A stretch of 64,000 nt of DNA. It comes from Scatophagus argus. Taxonomy: Eukaryota > Chordata > Actinopteri > Scatophagidae. Shown here piece after piece: positions 51,693 through 62,089 of the stretch. Each line of letters starts with the position of its first letter. Position 1 is the stretch's first letter. The notes under the pieces are model-generated. The model worked only from the letters and a program-made list of their open reading frames with translations, made no database searches and was not told the DNA's origin. The position numbers and the translations under genes were made by a program. The DNA is taken from assembly GCF_020382885.2 (NCBI RefSeq), contig NC_058508.1:9957917-10021916 (forward strand), read 5' to 3'.

Positions 51693-52125
51693 ATGATGGA
51701 CTATAGGACAGGACTGCTGCTTTTAACTGTCTGCTGGGCAGGTGAAGATGTTTTCTAAATCTCTTTTGATGTTAACATAAATTACATCCAGTAATTAATG
51801 TAACTTTTATTTTTGCTTTGTCAGGTGTTGATGGTCAGACTCTGACAGAATCTGAACCAGCAGTTAAAAGGCCTGGAGAATCTCACAGATTGACCTGTAC
51901 AGCCTCTGGATTCACATTCAGCAGCTACAGGATGAACTGGGTCAGACAGGCTCCTGGAAAAGGACTGGAATGGCTTGCTTACTCATATAGTGGTGCACCA
52001 CTACTACTCTCAGTCAGTCCAAGGCCGGTTTACCATCTCCAGAGACAACAGCAGACAGCAGGTGTATCTGCAAATGAACAGTCTGAAGACTGAAGATTCT
52101 GCTGTTTATTATTGTGCTCGACACT
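51693..52125 (+). pseudogene. IGHV pseudogene V19, family A1, CDR2 frameshift
   Basis: Octamer-like ATGCAAAA at 51613-51620. Leader 51693-51741 and V exon 51825-52125 have good splice sites. FR1, CDR1 (GFTFSSYR) and FR2 ([17 protein letters not shown]) are open. In CDR2 (SYSGAP) a small length change shifts the frame, so the A1 FR3 text is read as [14 protein letters not shown] to a stop. The FR3 DNA and CAR codons are otherwise preserved. Confidence 0.93.
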
Positions 52126-52164
52126 CACAGTGACTGGAGTTGGTGGAGCAGCTGCACAAAATCC
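52126..52164 (+). other. IGHV recombination signal of V19 (23-bp spacer)
   Basis: Heptamer CACAGTG, spacer 52133-52155, nonamer ACAAAATCC. Confidence 0.94.
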
Positions 52165-53504
52165 TACAGGACTCATCTGTAAAGTTCACTGAGCCAAACC
52201 ATTTTTAAAGTCTTTGTATTATATTTTACATTCTATGGTTCCATCTTTATTTTTTATGTTCTTAAAATTGTTACAGTTAAAAATGTTCCTAAACATTAAA
52301 TACAATAAAGATAAAATATTTGAATGCAACATTAAATAACATTAATTTATAAATACAGAAATGGGATCACTGAAACCATTATAGACAACATCATAAGACT
52401 AATATAATATTAAAAAAAAGGAATTAAAATGTTGACAAAGTCTCCTGACTGAATGTTGAGCAATGTAGCAGTTGTACTTAAGAAAAACAAAATAAAGACA
52501 AATGACAAGAAAAGTCTAAATGACACAAACACAACAGACTACTGACTGAAACACATCAGTTTGAAAGTTGTGCTGAGTGTGCTGAGTGGCACAAACTGCT
52601 GTAACACTGAGTTCATTTCACATGATTCATGTCCTCAGGTTTATATATTCATATGTATTACTATATTTATATATTTAAATTGATTACAATTACTTTACCA
52701 TGATTACTTGATTACTCGACACTTGATCAGCACTTACGGTGACTTTAAAGTTACAAATCATGAGAAATGTTAATAGTTCCACATAATTAAACAAGAAATG
52801 TAGTTCTACACGTCTCTGTGAGCAGGAAAAATCTGGGCCTTCATGTGTTGCAACTTTTGTTCAAATTACCATTTCAATTGCAAATAATAATGTTAACATA
52901 ACAAATGAAGTGCAATAGAAAAAAAAAACTATCAGCTCTTTGACACAAAAACACAGAGATAAAGGTAACATGTATTGATGAAATAAAATATTTTAAAATG
53001 ATTTTGCATTTTGTGACACAGGTTTCAGTTCCTGAGCAGCTTTTTCTCTTTAAAGGCTCCAAGTTTCAGACAGCTGCAGACACTGAAAACATTAAAATCT
53101 TTCCTGTAAACCAGCAGCATCAGACTGAAGTTTCATACTATTTACATGATCCTGGCTGCTGTCACAGTATTTCTGTTTGCAGCAAATACAGAAAGCAAAT
53201 AAACAAATGAATTAAATGAAGTGAATTCAAAAAGCTGTGCTCGTATATTTGAAGTAAAATTTTAAAAATTGTCTCAGCTAATATTTAAGTATATTATAAA
53301 ACATCACTTTTACATACCAGAACTTAATTTTCTGTCAAGAAAATTAAGTTTTCTTTATAACTAGATTCAGGAAACTCGCATTCATTTGGAAGAGAGGCTC
53401 TAGAGAGCAAGTGTTCGCATTTAGCTGTTGTGTTATCACCTGAATCCTGTAATCTGCAGACAAAGCACTGGAATAAACAGGGTTTATTATCAGTGATGAA
53501 AGTT
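52165..53504. other. IGHV spacer, V19 to relic V20
   Basis: AT-rich. 52990-53220 resembles the GCTTTTT/ACCAGCAGCATCAGACTGAA stretch found at 47700-47900 and 58480-58640. No gene. Confidence 0.55.
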
Positions 53505-53635
53505 TAACTGGACATGTCAACAGTGTGCAAGGCCAAGCAGAAATCACTGGAGATAACAGCAACAGACTCATGGTGAGTCTGAGACTGTCCAGCTTTCAGC
53601 CTGAGGACTCTGCTGTGTTTTCCTGCTCAGAGCAA
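53505..53635 (+). pseudogene. IGHV relic V20 (FR3 only)
   Basis: The frame reads GHVNSVQGQAEITGDNSNRL, VSLRLSSFQPEDSAVFSCSE. This is FR3 of the same old family as V1 (NSNSMVYLRLSNL). Leader, FR1, FR2 and recombination signal are missing. Confidence 0.75.
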
Positions 53636-53856
53636 CAGGAGGCAGTAGAAGACCTAAAATTCAACAGCAGTTTGTGTTGAATTGCAGTAAAGTAGTAAGC
53701 AAGTAATTGCAGTAAAGACCAAACGTTTAAAAGCTGCTTAAAGACAATCATAAAATCAACCTACTATCACTTTAACAGAATAGTTAGACATTTTGTAAGA
53801 TACGATGTTGTTGAATCAGATGAAAAGATCAATGTCATTTCCACCTAAATAAAACT

Positions 53857-53902
53857 GGAATTATGAAGCAACAGTGCTAAGCACTGCACCACCGTGCAGC
53901 CC
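53857..53902 (-). mobile_element. SINE 5'-end fragment (S6)
   Basis: Only the first roughly 45 bases of the S2-type SINE (reverse of AGTGCTAAGCACTGCACCAC) remain. Confidence 0.7.
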
Positions 53903-54102
53903 AGAATTTTCTTTTCTTTAATAATAATTAATGGTGACAACATAAATCCAAGTCTTGACTACTTGTGACATGACTGCTGATCCTTCTTTCATAGCCTGTC
54001 AGTGTCCTTCTCTATGCAAAGTCAACTTCCTCACAGTCTGCTATAAAGACTTGATATCAGCAGAAGAAGAGAAGCTCCCATCCGATCACCTTCAATACCA
54101 AC

Positions 54103-54546
54103 ATGTTCTCTGTAGCTCTGCTGCTGCTGCTGGCTGCTGGATCCTGTGAGTCTCACTGAGGCAGAGACACTGACAGTATGATCACAACACACTGACTGTT
54201 CACTGTTATTAAACTGATTTAATATTTTACACGTTTTCCTCCACAGGTGTGAAGTGTGAACAGTTGACACAGCCAGCCTCTGTGACTGTGCAGTCATGTC
54301 AACGTCTGACCATCACCTGTCAGGTCTCTTATTCTGTTAGCAGCCACCACACAAACTGGATCAGACAGCCTGCAGGGAAAGGACTGGAGTGGATTGGAGC
54401 TGCACGTGTTGGATACACAACAAATTACAAAGATTCACTGAAGAACAAGTTCAGTATCAGCTTAGACTCTTCCAGCAACACAGTGACTCTAAAAGGACAG
54501 AATGTGCAGCCTGAAGACTCTGCTGTGTATTTCTGTGCCAGAGACT
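54103..54546 (+). CDS. IGHV gene V21, family B2, intact with odd FR1 cysteine
   Basis: The promoter differs from other B genes: ATGCAAAG at 54014-54021 and CTATAAAG near 54041. The leader (54103-54145, MFSVALLLLLAAGSC) has an extra codon as in V11. V exon 54247-54546 is open. FR1 is VKCEQLTQPASVTVQSCQRL, with Cys (TGT 54297-54299) in place of the usual Gly. CDR1 SYSVSSHH; FR2 TNWIRQPAGKGLEWIGA; CDR2 ARVGYTT; FR3 ends DSAVYFCARD. The extra cysteine may hinder folding, so expression is uncertain. Confidence 0.92.
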
Positions 54547-54585
54547 CACAGTGAGAGACAACAGGAGGAGACTCATGCAAAAACT
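54547..54585 (+). other. IGHV recombination signal of V21 (A2-like, 23-bp spacer)
   Basis: Heptamer CACAGTG, spacer 54554-54576, nonamer GCAAAAACT (first base changed). The spacer is the same type as in V7. Confidence 0.9.
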
Positions 54586-54658
54586 AGTTCCTCTATTTAC
54601 ACCACTGGGAACATTCAGTTGTCTCAGTGTCACTTTATTTAGTAATTTGTTTATTTCA

Positions 54659-57200
54659 GAAGCCCCGGATGAAAGAAAAAACAGCAAGGACGTGTACGTC
54701 GCCCGGATTGGCGTTATCGGGGCCTCACCCTGGAGCCAGGCCTGGGGTTGGGGCTCGCAGGCGAGCGTCTGCTGGCCGGGTCTCCGCCCACGGGACCCGG
54801 TCGGGTACAGCCCGAATAAGCGACGTGGGCCCGCTCTCTCGTAGGCCCACCACTCGCGAGAGGGTCCAGAAGGGCCCAAATCCCGGACAAAAACTCTGGC
54901 TATGGGGACATGGAATGTCACCTCACTGGGGGGAAAAGAGCCCGAGCTCGTGCGGGAAATTGAGCGGTACCGGCTAGAGATAGTCGGGCTCACTTCCACG
55001 CACAGCCTGAGCTCTGGAACCCAACTCCTGGAGAGAGGCTGGACTCTCTTCTACTCTGGAGTTGCTCATGGTGTGAGGCGGCGAGCTGGTGTGGGCTTGC
55101 TCATAGCCCCCCAGCTTAGCCGCCATGTGTTGGAGTTCTCCCCGGTGAACGAGAGAATCGTTTCCCTACGCCTTCGGGTTGGGGATAGGTCTCTCACTGT
55201 TGTTTCGGCTATGGGCCGAACGGCAGTGTAGAGTACCCGGCTTTCTTGGAGTCCCTGGGAAGGGTACTGGAATGTGCTCCGACCGGGGACTCCATAGTTC
55301 TACTGGGGGACTTCAATGCCCACGTGGGCGACGACAGTGATACCTGGAGGGGCGTGATTGGGAGGAACAGCCTCCCTGATCTGAATCCGAGTGGTGTTCT
55401 GTTGTTGGGCCAAGCGTGCAGCAGCCCGGGCGGTTGCGGAGGCAAAAACTCGGGTCTGGGAAGAGTTTGGGGAGGCCATGGAGGAGGACTATTGGTCGGC
55501 CTCGAGGAAATTCTGGCAAACCATCCGGTGCCTCAGGAGGGGGAAGCAGTGCCCTGCTAATACTGTTTACAGTGGAAGTGGGGAGCTGCTGACTTCGACT
55601 GGGGATATTGTCAGAAGGTGGAAGGAATACTTCGAGGATCTCCTCAATCCTGCTGACGTGTCTTCCGTTATGGAAGCAGAGGCTGAGGACCTTGAGGCGG
55701 GTCCATACATTGCCCAAGCTGAAGTCACTGAGGTAGTTGGGAAGCTCCTTGGTGGCAGAGCATCGGGTGTGGATGAGATTCGTCCTGGGTACCTTAAGGC
55801 TCTGGATGTTGTGGGGCTGTCTTGGTTGACACGACTCTGCAGCATCGCATGGCAGTCGGGGACAGTGCCCTTGGACTGGCAGACCGGGGTGGTGGTCCCT
55901 CTTTTTAAGAAGAGGGACCGGAGGGTGTGCTCCAATTACAGAGGGATCACACTCCTCAGCCTCCCCGGGAAAGTCTATGCCAGGGTACTGGAGAGGAGAA
56001 TCCGGCCGATAGTCAAACCTCGGATCCAAGAGGAACAATGCGGTTTTTGTCCTGGTCGTGGAACACTGGACCAGCTCTATACCCTCCGCAGGGTGCTTGA
56101 GGGTTCATGGGAGTTTGCCCAACCGGTCCACATGTGTTTTGTGGACTTGGAGAAGGCATTCGACCGCGTTCCCCGTGGCATCCTGTGGGAGGTGCTCTGG
56201 GAGTATGGGGTCCGGGGTCCTTTGCTAAGGGCTGTGCGGTCTCTGTACTCTCGGAGCAGGAGCTTGGTCCGCATTGCCGGCAGTAAGTCGGACCTGTTCC
56301 CAGTGCATGTTGGCCTCCGGCAGGGCTGCCCTTTGTCACCGGTCCTGTTCATTATTTTTATGGACAGGATTTCTAGGCGCAGCCAGGGGCCCGAGGGTGT
56401 CTGGTTTGGGAACCACAGGATTTCATCTCTGCTTTTTGCGGATGATGTTGTCCTGTTGGCTTCTTCAGGCCAGGACCTTCAGCGTGCGCTGGGGAGGTTC
56501 GCAGCCGAGTGTGAAGCAGCTGGGATGAGAATCAGCACCTCTAAATCCGAGGCCATGGTTCTCGACCGGAAAAAGATGGTCTGTCCCCTTCAGGTTGGAG
56601 GAGAGTTCCTGCCTCAAGTGGAGGAGTTTAAGTATCTCGGGGTCTTGTTCACGAGTGAGGGAAGATGGGAGCGTGAGATTGACAGGCGGATTGGTTCTGC
56701 GACAGCAGTAATGCGGTCGTTGTACCGGAGAGCTGAGCCGCACCTATGGCCATGAACTTTGGGTCATGACCGAAAGAACGAGATCTCGGATACAAGCGGC
56801 TGAAATGAGCTTTCTTCGCAGGGTGGCGGGGCGCTCCCTTAGGGATAGGGTGAGGAGCTCTGTCACCCGGGAGGAGCTCGGAGTAGAGCCGCTGCTCCTC
56901 CACATTGAAAGGAGCCAGTTGAGGTGGCTCAGGCATTTGTTCCGAATGCCCCCTGGACGCCTTCCTGGGGAGGTGTTCCGGGCATGCCCCACCGGGAGGA
57001 GGCCCCGAGGAAGACCCAGGACACGCAGGAGGGACTATGTCACTCAGCTGGCCTGGGAACGCCTTGGGGTCCACCCGGAAGAGCTGGAGGAAGTGTCTGG
57101 GGCGAGGGAAGTCTGGGTATCCCTGCTCAAGCTGCTGCCCCCGCGACCCGGTCCCGGATAAAGCGGAAGAAGATGGATGGATGGATGGATGGATGTTTAT
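54659..57200 (+). mobile_element. RTE/Rex3-like LINE with deletions
   Basis: A GC-rich non-LTR retrotransposon. An apurinic-type endonuclease start (GTWNVTSLGGKEPELVREIE, 54902 onward) and RAGVGLLIAPQLSRHVLEF are followed by [20 protein letters not shown] in another frame. The next part jumps to [20 protein letters not shown] near 55405, so the endonuclease end is deleted. The reverse transcriptase runs 55391-56755 with AFDRVPRGILWEVLWEYGV, GLRQGCPLSPVLFIIFMDRI and the catalytic FADD at 56435-56446. A second small deletion near 56745 shifts into the C-terminal part (GRPRTRRRDYVTQLAWERLG to LLPPRPGPG). The 3' end is ATGG repeats. It is about 0.7 kb shorter than RTE-type elements usually are. 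The clade name is from memory. Confidence 0.85.
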
Positions 57201-57329
57201 TTATTTATTGTTATTACTGTTATTTTTAACTGTCAGAAAAGAACATTATGAGATATAATATTTCATCTTATCTGACTAAATTACATTATAAATTCTATTA
57301 GGATGGTGTTCAGATGGTGTGAGCTCTCT

Positions 57330-58006
57330 CTCTCTCTCCCTCACTCCTAAGCTCCACTGTAAGCAATCTAGGAGTTATTTTTGATCAGGAGATGTCCTTT
57401 AACTCACACATAACACACAGTTCAATGACAGCATTCATTCCACCATACTGCAAAAATTAGTCCATGCATTTATTACTTACAGGATGGATTATTGTAACCC
57501 CCATAATTCTCGAAAGACTCTCCAGCTAATCCAGCATGCTGCTGCATGATTACTCACCAGCATTAGAGATCATATTTCTCCTGTACTGGCTTGTCTACAC
57601 TGGCTGCCTGTAAAATCCAGGATGGAGTTTAAAATTCTTCTCCTCACATATAAAGCTCTGAACGGCCAGACAGCATCATACCTTAAAGAGTTGACAGTGC
57701 CCTACTATCCCATCAGAGGTTTACATTCCCAAGATGCAGGATTACTTGTGGTCCCAAGAGTCTTCAAAAGTAGATTGGAAACATTTAGTTATCAAGCTCC
57801 TCTACTGTGGAGCCACCTTCCAGTTTTGATCCAGGAGGCGGACACCCTCTCTAAATTTAAGAGGAGACTGAAAGCTAAATTTAATTAAAGCAAAATTTAA
57901 TAAAAGAGTTTGATCTGGACCTGCTCTAATTGGAAAGTGTCATGAGATAACTTTTATTGAGAATCAAAGCTATATAAAGCTATATAAAAGAACTGAATTG
58001 AATTGA
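57330..58006 (+). mobile_element. LINE 3' end (L2/CR1-like)
   Basis: The reading HISPVLACLHWLPV, then KILLLTYKALNGQTASYLKE, DAGLLVVPRVFKS and SHLPVLIQEADTLSKFKRRL is the usual C-terminus of L2-like fish LINEs. The main open stretch is 57622-57888. It ends with the tail TGAATTGAATTG. The 5' portion is absent. It follows the RTE-like LINE within about 130 bases. Confidence 0.82.
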
Positions 58007-58056
58007 TATTATGAAAACGGTCTGACTTATGAGCACCCCACAGTGAGGAGGAGTCA

Positions 58057-58185
58057 ATGCAAAACTCAGATGTCTTCCACCTCTACTTATGTGACTGCAG
58101 AGAGGAGGACAGAGAACAGTGGACACACAGTTTAACATGATGGACTATAGGACAGGACTGCTGCTTTTAACTGTCTGCTGGGCAG
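58057..58185 (+). pseudogene. Orphan family A promoter and leader V22
   Basis: Octamer-like ATGCAAAA at 58057-58064 and leader exon 58137-58185 ([17 protein letters not shown]) with donor are intact. No V exon follows. About 100 bases after the leader the sequence becomes the spacer seen after V14 (42955 onward). A deletion between two paralogous units would explain this. Confidence 0.9.
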
Positions 58186-58942
58186 GTGAAAATATTCACT
58201 GATGTCAATTTGTTGTTTGAATTTATGTTATCAACTTGGATCACTTGAAGATCTGGTTTCTCTTGACGTGGCTGTGGCTGTTGAAACTACAATAATAACA
58301 CTAATAATAATAATAATAATGACCAATAACAATAATCATAATAATAATAATTGTTCTAAAAATTTGCCAGAATAATGTCTGCGTTTTTCTCTCCTCATTT
58401 ATTGAAAGGAGACTCTATGATCAGGTGTTCTCAGTGATCTTAACATTCAAATGTAGTTTTCTTTATTTTATTTTGTTAGCACACGTTTCAATTCCTGAGC
58501 AGCTTTTTTTCCTGAAAATATTAAAAATCTTGTCTGCTAACCAGCAGCATCAGACTGAAATCTTCATACTTTCTACATGTTGCTGGCTGCTGTCGCTGTA
58601 TTTCTGTGTGCAGGAAATACAGCAGGTCAATCAATAGATGAGTTAAATGCAGTGAATACAAAAAGTTGTGCTCAGGAGTAATTCATGAATGTGATGTAGG
58701 AGATGCTGAGAGTAAATAAATTCTATGAGGAAAACAGTTTATATCATATTTCATGTTTGTTTTAATCACTTGACAACATGTTAAGCACACTGTAAACATG
58801 GTTCCTTTTGCTTCCATCAGTGCACATCATTATTGTTAATTTATTTTAGTTTAGATGCATTTTTATTAAGAATAATGATGATATTTACATAAGAAGCAAC
58901 AGAATGTTATGATAGAGTATTAAACGTCCTCACCCCCTCTGC

Positions 58943-58983
<41 letters not shown>

Positions 58984-59127
58984 ACCGGTCAAGGCAGATG
59001 GCCGCCCATCTTGAGCTGGGGTCTGCTCCGAGGTTTCTGCCTTCTAAAAGGCAGTTTTTCCCCTTTACTAATGTGCAAGCAGAGAGGATGAAAAAAACTT
59101 TTAGTTTTCCCCACAAATCTTCGTTTA
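58186..59127. other. IGHV spacer after V22
   Basis: 58280-58880 is paralogous to 42955-43520. A CT microsatellite (58940-58976) and a dispersed-repeat fragment with GGCAGATGGCCGCCCATCTT (58978-59065) follow. No gene. Confidence 0.65.
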
Positions 59128-59140
59128 TGCAGTGGAAAAC

Positions 59141-59426
59141 ATCCATCCATTTTCTATACCACTTATCCATCAGGGTTGTGGGGGAGCTGGAGCCTATCCC
59201 AGCTGACTACGGGCGAGAGGCAGGGTACACCCTGGACTGGTCACCAGTCAATTGCAGGGCCAACACACAAAGACAGACAACCACACACTCACACCTAGGG
59301 GCAATTTAGAGTAGCCAATTAGCCTAATGTGCATGTTTTTGGTATTGTGGGAGGAATTCGGGATTCCAACCTGGAATCCTCTTGCTATGAGGCGACAGTG
59401 CTAACCACTGCACCACCGTGCTGCCC
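59141..59426 (-). mobile_element. SINE insertion with internal deletion (S7)
   Basis: S2-type SINE on the minus strand. Target duplications TGCAGTGGAAAAC lie at 59128-59140 and 59427-59439. The matching places at about 45010 and 62438 have no insertion. Confidence 0.92.
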
Positions 59427-59753
59427 TGCAGTGGAAAACAGTTTATTATTATTATAATTATTATTCCTGACTAAATAATATATTTATACTGAAAGAAATT
59501 CATGGGTATTCATGACATCCATGTACTGGGGGTCATATGTTTCTCTTGAATTCTTTTAAAGTTTAATTATTTTCTCAAGAGTCCATTTCTGTTTTATTCC
59601 TCTTGTGATTTACTTTCCACTGATGTCCTGAAAATGATCTGACTTATGAGCACCACACTGTGAGGAGGAGTCAATGCAAAACTCAGATGTCTTCCACCTC
59701 TACTTACGTGACTGCAGAGAGGAGGACAGAGAACAGTGGACACACAGTTTAAC

Positions 59754-60192
59754 ATGATGGACTATAGGACAGGACTGCTGCTTTTAACTGTCTGCTGAGC
59801 AGGTGAAGAATTTTTTTTAAATGTCTTTTGATGTTAGTCTGAATTACATCTGGTAATTAATGTAACTTTTATTTTTGCTTTGACAGGTGTTGATGGTCAG
59901 ACTTTGACAGAATCTGAACCAGTGGTTAAAAGGTCTGGAGAATCTCACAGATTGACCTGTACAGCCTCTGGATTCACATTCAGCAGCTTGTATATGGCCT
60001 GGATCAGACAGGCTCCTGGAAAAGGACTGGAGTGGGTTGCATTTATATACACTGGCAGTTCTCACATCTATTACTCCCAGTCAGTCCAGGGTCGATTCAC
60101 CATCTCCAGAGATGACTCCAGCAGTAAACTTTATCTACAGATGAACAGTTTGAAAACCGAGGACACAGCAGTGTATTACTGTGCCCGAGAGA
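59754..60192 (+). pseudogene. IGHV segment V23, family A2: V exon intact, stop in leader
   Basis: Octamer-like ATGCAAAA at 59674-59681. The leader 59754-59802 reads TGC TGA GCA where its relatives have TGC TGG GCA, so Trp is a stop near the leader end. V exon 59887-60192 is fully open: CDR1 [10 protein letters not shown]2 [20 protein letters not shown]2 [10 protein letters not shown]3 with [10 protein letters not shown], ending [10 protein letters not shown]. By usual rules this is a pseudogene. A sequencing error or an allelic difference is possible. Confidence 0.93.
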
Positions 60193-60231
60193 CACAGTGA
60201 GAGACAATAACAAGAGGGTCATACAAAAACT
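60193..60231 (+). other. IGHV recombination signal of V23 (23-bp spacer)
   Basis: Heptamer CACAGTG, spacer 60200-60222, nonamer ACAAAAACT. Confidence 0.95.
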
Positions 60232-61036
60232 GCTTCCTCTGTTTACCACCACTGGGGACATTTAGCTTCTTCAGTTTCTGAATCTAATTCTGAACATGAT
60301 CAAGTAAAATTTTGAGTAGCTACTGAATTAATATGGAGGTCTCATCTTGTCTGGTATGTCAGAATGTTAAACTCAGTTACAGTCTACAGAAATATATTGA
60401 CTTAATATAAAAAATTCTAATAGTACAAATGTCCTGAAAAAAATTCAGTATTAGTATGAAGAAAATGTGTCCATATGTCTTCATAAATACATGGATGGAA
60501 ATCATACATGAAATACAAACACACACGCTTTCCTGTCCAATGCTTGCAAAAACAAAAATAAGACTAAATAAGTTTGATAAACCTTTCATAAACCTTTACA
60601 TCGCAAATTAAAGACTGTTATTGAAAAACATTTAGTTATTTTATGACTCCATGAGTGCAAAAAATGAGTGGCTGGTAAAACAATATTTTTCAGTTTCCTT
60701 TGCTGTTGTAGAGATTTTCTACAGATGAAAATTATTTGTTTTATTCATTTGACAACATGCATAAGAACTGGCACAATATTTGATATTAAACTGTTGTCAA
60801 TACAGCACATTTAGGCATTAATAGTTTACAGTAAAAGCAAAGATTACAGTCTTAGGGACATCATCAAAATGTTCCAGCTGAGCATGTAATGAAGTTAAAA
60901 TATCACATGTAATCTGGGCAGGTGAAGAATTTTTTTTAAAAGGTGATTTCCAGACATGTTCTCACTCTGCAGATATAATAACAGTCAACACACTCTTCTA
61001 TTGGCTCCACTCACACCAACATTGATGTTTGATTGT
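60232..61036. other. IGHV spacer, V23 to V24
   Basis: 60240-60850 is paralogous to the A2 flanks at 34680-35030 and 48660-49380. From 60840 it is the family B upstream block, which here carries an insertion at 60914-60940 matching a family A leader end. Confidence 0.75.
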
Positions 61037-61130
61037 ATGCAAACTCAGTGAGCTTCCTTGTTCCTCAGCTATAAAAACTTCACATCAGGCTGTCAGTGGA
61101 GTTCACAGCACGTCAGTTTCAACATAAACC

Positions 61131-61560
61131 ATGTTTTCTGTAGCTCTGCTGCTGCTGTTGGCAGCTGGATGTGAGTCTCTGTGCATTTGTCAAAGTCAGC
61201 AGTTCTTCTTTTGCAGTATAACTTGATCATTTGTTCCAAAACATTTTCTCTTTTCAACAGGTGTGAAGTGTGTACAGTTGACACAGCCAGCCTCTGTGAC
61301 TGTGCAGCCAGGTCAACGTCTGACCATCACCTGTCAGGTCTCTTATTCTCTTGGCAGCTACCACACAGCTTGGATCAGACAGCCTGCAGGGAAAGGACTG
61401 GAGTGGATTGGAAGTGCACGTGTTGGATACACAACAGATTACAAAGATTCTCTGAAGAACAAGTTCAGTATTGATTTAGACTCTTCCAGCAACACAGTGA
61501 CTCTGAATGGACAGAATGTGCAGCCTGAAGACTCTGCTGTGTATTTCTGTGCCAGAGACT
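61131..61560 (+). CDS. IGHV gene V24, family B1, intact
   Basis: Octamer-like ATGCAAAC at 61037-61044. Leader 61131-61170, V exon 61261-61560. FR1 VKCVQLTQPASVTVQPGQRL; CDR1 SYSLGSYH; FR2 TAWIRQPAGKGLEWIGS; CDR2 ARVGYTT, the same as V21. FR3 YKDSLKNKFSIDLDSSSNTV ends DSAVYFCARD. Open throughout. Confidence 0.95.
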
Positions 61561-61599
61561 CACAGTAACACAAACCATCAGTGGAGCTGAACAAAAACC
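61561..61599 (+). other. IGHV recombination signal of V24 (23-bp spacer)
   Basis: Heptamer CACAGTA, spacer 61568-61590, nonamer ACAAAAACC. Confidence 0.94.
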
Positions 61600-61722
61600 C
61601 CTCAGTGCCTGAACACTTGGAACATGAAGCCACCAGAGGAGGAGCCCTCAGACCACTAATGATTTCAACACCAGCTCACTGTTAAAGAGACAGATAAAGC
61701 AGGGGAAAGTATAAAGGAATAT

Positions 61723-62089
61723 ATCCATCCATCCATTTTCTATACCGCTTATCCGTCAGGGTCGCGGGGGAGCTGGAGCCTATCACAGCTGACTACGGGT
61801 GGGAAGTGGGGTACACCCTGGACTGGCTGCCAGTCAATCGCAGGGCCAACACACAAAGACAAACAACCACACACTCTCACACTGACACCTAGGGGCAATT
61901 TAGAGTAGCCAATTAACCTAATGTGCATATTTTTGGTATTGTGGGAGGAAGCCGGAGTACCCAGAAGAAACCCACGCAGGCACAGGGAGAACATGCAAAC
62001 TCCACATAGAAGGGCCCAGGCTGAGATTCGAACCTGGAACCCTCTTGCTATGAGTCGACAGTGCTAACCACTGCACCACCGTGCCGCCC
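61723..62089 (-). mobile_element. SINE insertion, near full length (S8)
   Basis: S2-type SINE on the minus strand, from GGGCGGCACGG (at 62089) to ATGGATGGAT (61723). The target duplications 61710-61722 and 62091-62103 agree at 12 of 13 bases. The V13 and V18 flanks are empty here. Confidence 0.92.

Noticed and set aside
55391-56755. 454-codon open frame as a possible host gene
   Set aside because: It is the reverse transcriptase of the LINE (FADD, RQGCPLSPVLF).
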